The notes beneath the pieces are model-generated. The model was not told the DNA's origin and searched no databases. It saw only the letters and a program-made list of their open reading frames with translations. From the NCBI GenBank assembly GCA_001701075.1, contig DAAK01000192.1, forward strand, positions 17,366-34,376: 17,011 bases of DNA, given 5' to 3'. Source of the stretch: Bacteroidales bacterium GP3. Its GTDB lineage: Bacteria; Bacteroidota; Bacteroidia; Bacteroidales; Muribaculaceae. A program made the position numbers and the translations under genes. Every line of letters starts with the position of its first letter. Within the stretch, counting starts at the first letter, position 1. Of the stretch, positions 15,455 through 17,011 are shown piece by piece.

Positions 15455-17011
15455 TTACATCATGCCTGGCATGCCACCTGCGGGCATCGGGGGCACGGGG
15501 TTGTCTTCTTTCTTGTCGGCGATGACACATTCAGTTGTGAGGAACATGCCGGCGATGCTGGCAGCATTCTCAAGAGCAACTCTGGTCACCTTTGCAGGGT
15601 CGATAACGCCTGTTGCAAAGAAGTTCTCATAGTTGTCGGTGCGGGCATTGTAGCCGAAGTCGCCGGTGCCTTCTTTCACTTTCTGAACGATTACAGCACC
15701 TTCGAGACCTGCATTTTCTACGATCTGGCGGAGAGGTTCCTCAATTGCACGGCGGATGATTGCGATACCTGTGGTCTCGTCGTTGTTCTCACCCTTAAGC
15801 TCGTCAAGAGCGGAGAGGCAACGGATGTAAGCCACACCACCTCCAGGAACGATACCTTCGGCGATGGCAGCGCGGGTAGCACTGAGAGCGTCGTCAACAC
15901 GGTCTTTCTTCTCCTTCATTTCCACTTCAGATGGAGCACCGATGTAGAGAACAGCTACGCCGCCAGCGAGTTTTGCAAGACGTTCGTGGAGTTTCTCCTT
16001 GTCATATTCAGAAGTAGTGGTCTCGATCTGAGCCTTGATCTGAGCCACGCGGGCGTCGATAGCTTCCTTAGAGCCAGCGCCGTTCACGATAGTGGTGTTG
16101 TCTTTGTTGACAGTCACCTTCTCGGCAGTACCGAGGTCGTTGACAGTAGCCTGCTTGAGCTGCATGCCCTTCACTTCGCTGATGACATTGCCACCTGTCA
16201 GGATAGCGATATCCTCAAGCATTTCCTTACGGCGGTCGCCGAAGCCTGGAGCCTTCACTGCACAGATCTTAAGAGATCCACGGAGACGGTTTACGACGAG
16301 AGTTGCAAGAGCTTCATTGTCGACATCCTCAGCGATGATGAGGAGTGGACGACCGGTCTGAGCTACAGCCTCGAGGATAGGGAGCATCTCCTGAAGATTA
16401 GAGATTTTCTTGTCGTAGAGAAGAATGAACGGAGAATCCATCTCGCATTCCATCTTCTCGGAATTTGTCACGAAATAGGGGCTGATGTAGCCACGGTCGA
16501 ACTGCATGCCTTCCACTACCTCAACAGTAGTCTCAGTACCCTTAGCCTCTTCAACTGTGATCACGCCTTCTTTCTTGACAGTCTTCATAGCCTCAGCGAT
16601 GAGACGGCCGATTTCCTCGTCATTGTTGGCGGAGATGCGGGCTACATTCTCAATCTTAGCCATGTCGTCGTCAACTTCCTGGCTCATGCCCTTGATGCCT
16701 TCCACAACTTTGGAGACGGCTTTGTCAATGCCGCGCTTGAGGTCCATTGGATTGGCACCGGCAGCCACGTTCTTAAGTCCTTCTGTCACGATGGCCTGAG
16801 CGAGGACAGTAGCGGTAGTAGTACCGTCACCTGCCTGGTCACCGGTCTTTGAAGCCACTTCTTTCACAAGCTGAGCGCCCATGTTCTCGAAAGCGTTTTC
16901 AAGTTCGATTTCCTTAGCGACAGTCACACCATCCTTAGTGATGTGAGGAGCACCGAATTTCTTCTCGATGATGACGTTGCGTCCTTTAGGACCAAGTGTC
17001 ACTTTGACGGC
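15455..17011 (-). CDS. groEL: Chaperonin GroEL, 60 kDa (partial, first ~26 codons outside window)
   Basis: GroEL is the double-ring ATP-dependent folding chaperonin. The frame stays open to the right edge and begins in the window with [13 protein letters not shown], which in full-length GroEL sits near residue 25; the true start is therefore outside, and the in-frame GTG at 17002 is not a start. Visible are the nucleotide-binding [10 protein letters not shown] loop, containing the catalytic Asp equivalent to Asp87 of E. coli, the chaperonin signature [12 protein letters not shown], and the C-terminal Gly/Met-rich tail PAGGMPGMM. The 518 residues present are collinear with the family. groES is expected just beyond the edge. 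A strong terminator follows. Confidence 0.98.
   Translation of the reverse strand, partial: AVKVTLGPKGRNVIIEKKFGAPHITKDGVTVAKEIELENAFENMGAQLVKEVASKTGDQAGDGTTTATVLAQAIVTEGLKNVAAGANPMDLKRGIDKAVSKVVEGIKGMSQEVDDDMAKIENVARISANNDEEIGRLIAEAMKTVKKEGVITVEEAKGTETTVEVVEGMQFDRGYISPYFVTNSEKMECEMDSPFILLYDKKISNLQEMLPILEAVAQTGRPLLIIAEDVDNEALATLVVNRLRGSLKICAVKAPGFGDRRKEMLEDIAILTGGNVISEVKGMQLKQATVNDLGTAEKVTVNKDNTTIVNGAGSKEAIDARVAQIKAQIETTTSEYDKEKLHERLAKLAGGVAVLYIGAPSEVEMKEKKDRVDDALSATRAAIAEGIVPGGGVAYIRCLSALDELKGENNDETTGIAIIRRAIEEPLRQIVENAGLEGAVIVQKVKEGTGDFGYNARTDNYENFFATGVIDPAKVTRVALENAASIAGMFLTTECVIADKKEDNPVPPMPAGGMPGMM

Noticed and set aside
15986..16852. Plus-strand open frame (288 codons) opposite groEL
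   Set aside because: Antisense shadow of a highly conserved gene; composition is odd and no domain is visible.
16992..17002. GTG at 17002 as the start of GroEL
   Set aside because: The frame continues upstream to the window edge with the conserved AVKV residues, so the gene is truncated by the window and starts outside.
1..17011. Mobile elements, CRISPR arrays, tRNA/rRNA genes, defence or phage genes
   Set aside because: Gene density is filled by core housekeeping families. I saw no transposase or integrase, no regularly spaced repeats, and no tRNA-like cloverleaf in the few short gaps.

Overview
The window is a chromosomal core region of a member of the Bacteroidota, most likely order Bacteroidales (a Muribaculaceae-like gut bacterium is my best guess; no rRNA is present to confirm it). 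The grounds are the protein families (an Nmad1/DUF1599 protein followed by a DoxX protein, a 339-residue MreB heading mreBCD-mrdA-rodA, a ClpC with a UVR segment), the lack of Shine-Dalgarno sequences before nearly every start, and a textbook Bacteroidota promoter (TTTG, 20 bp, TAnnTTTG) before gyrA.

Layout. Positions 1-741 (minus) hold the N-terminal 247 codons of an agmatine deiminase-family enzyme that runs off the left edge. A divergent 156-bp AT-rich region separates it from a two-gene plus-strand unit: a small protein with two tandem DUF1599 repeats and a DoxX-type membrane protein with a CGC motif and a large extracytoplasmic domain. The DoxX gene runs head-on into rodA, and the two coding regions overlap by 72 bp. 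Everything from there to the right edge is on the minus strand. Read in transcription order from the right it is: groEL (its first ~26 codons lie outside), a terminator, clpC, a terminator, gyrA, a secreted TPR protein, a terminator, then mreB-mreC-mreD-mrdA-rodA.

How the genes work together. groEL and clpC are the protein-quality-control pair (folding, and unfolding for degradation). gyrA supplies the gyrase cleavage subunit and is followed 21 bp later by a periplasmic TPR protein that probably shares its transcript. The five rod genes form a tightly packed operon (junctions of -4, +10, +11 and -20 bp). It encodes the elongasome: the MreB filament, the MreC/MreD scaffold, the PBP2 transpeptidase and the RodA glycosyltransferase.

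I found no mobile element, CRISPR array, tRNA, rRNA or defence system, and nothing I would call a new multi-gene system. The points most worth a second look are the DoxX protein with a cysteine-less, possibly thioredoxin-like domain, the rodA/DoxX 3' overlap, a perfect 9-bp-arm dyad in the clpC upstream region, and Met at the quinolone-relevant position 87 of GyrA.
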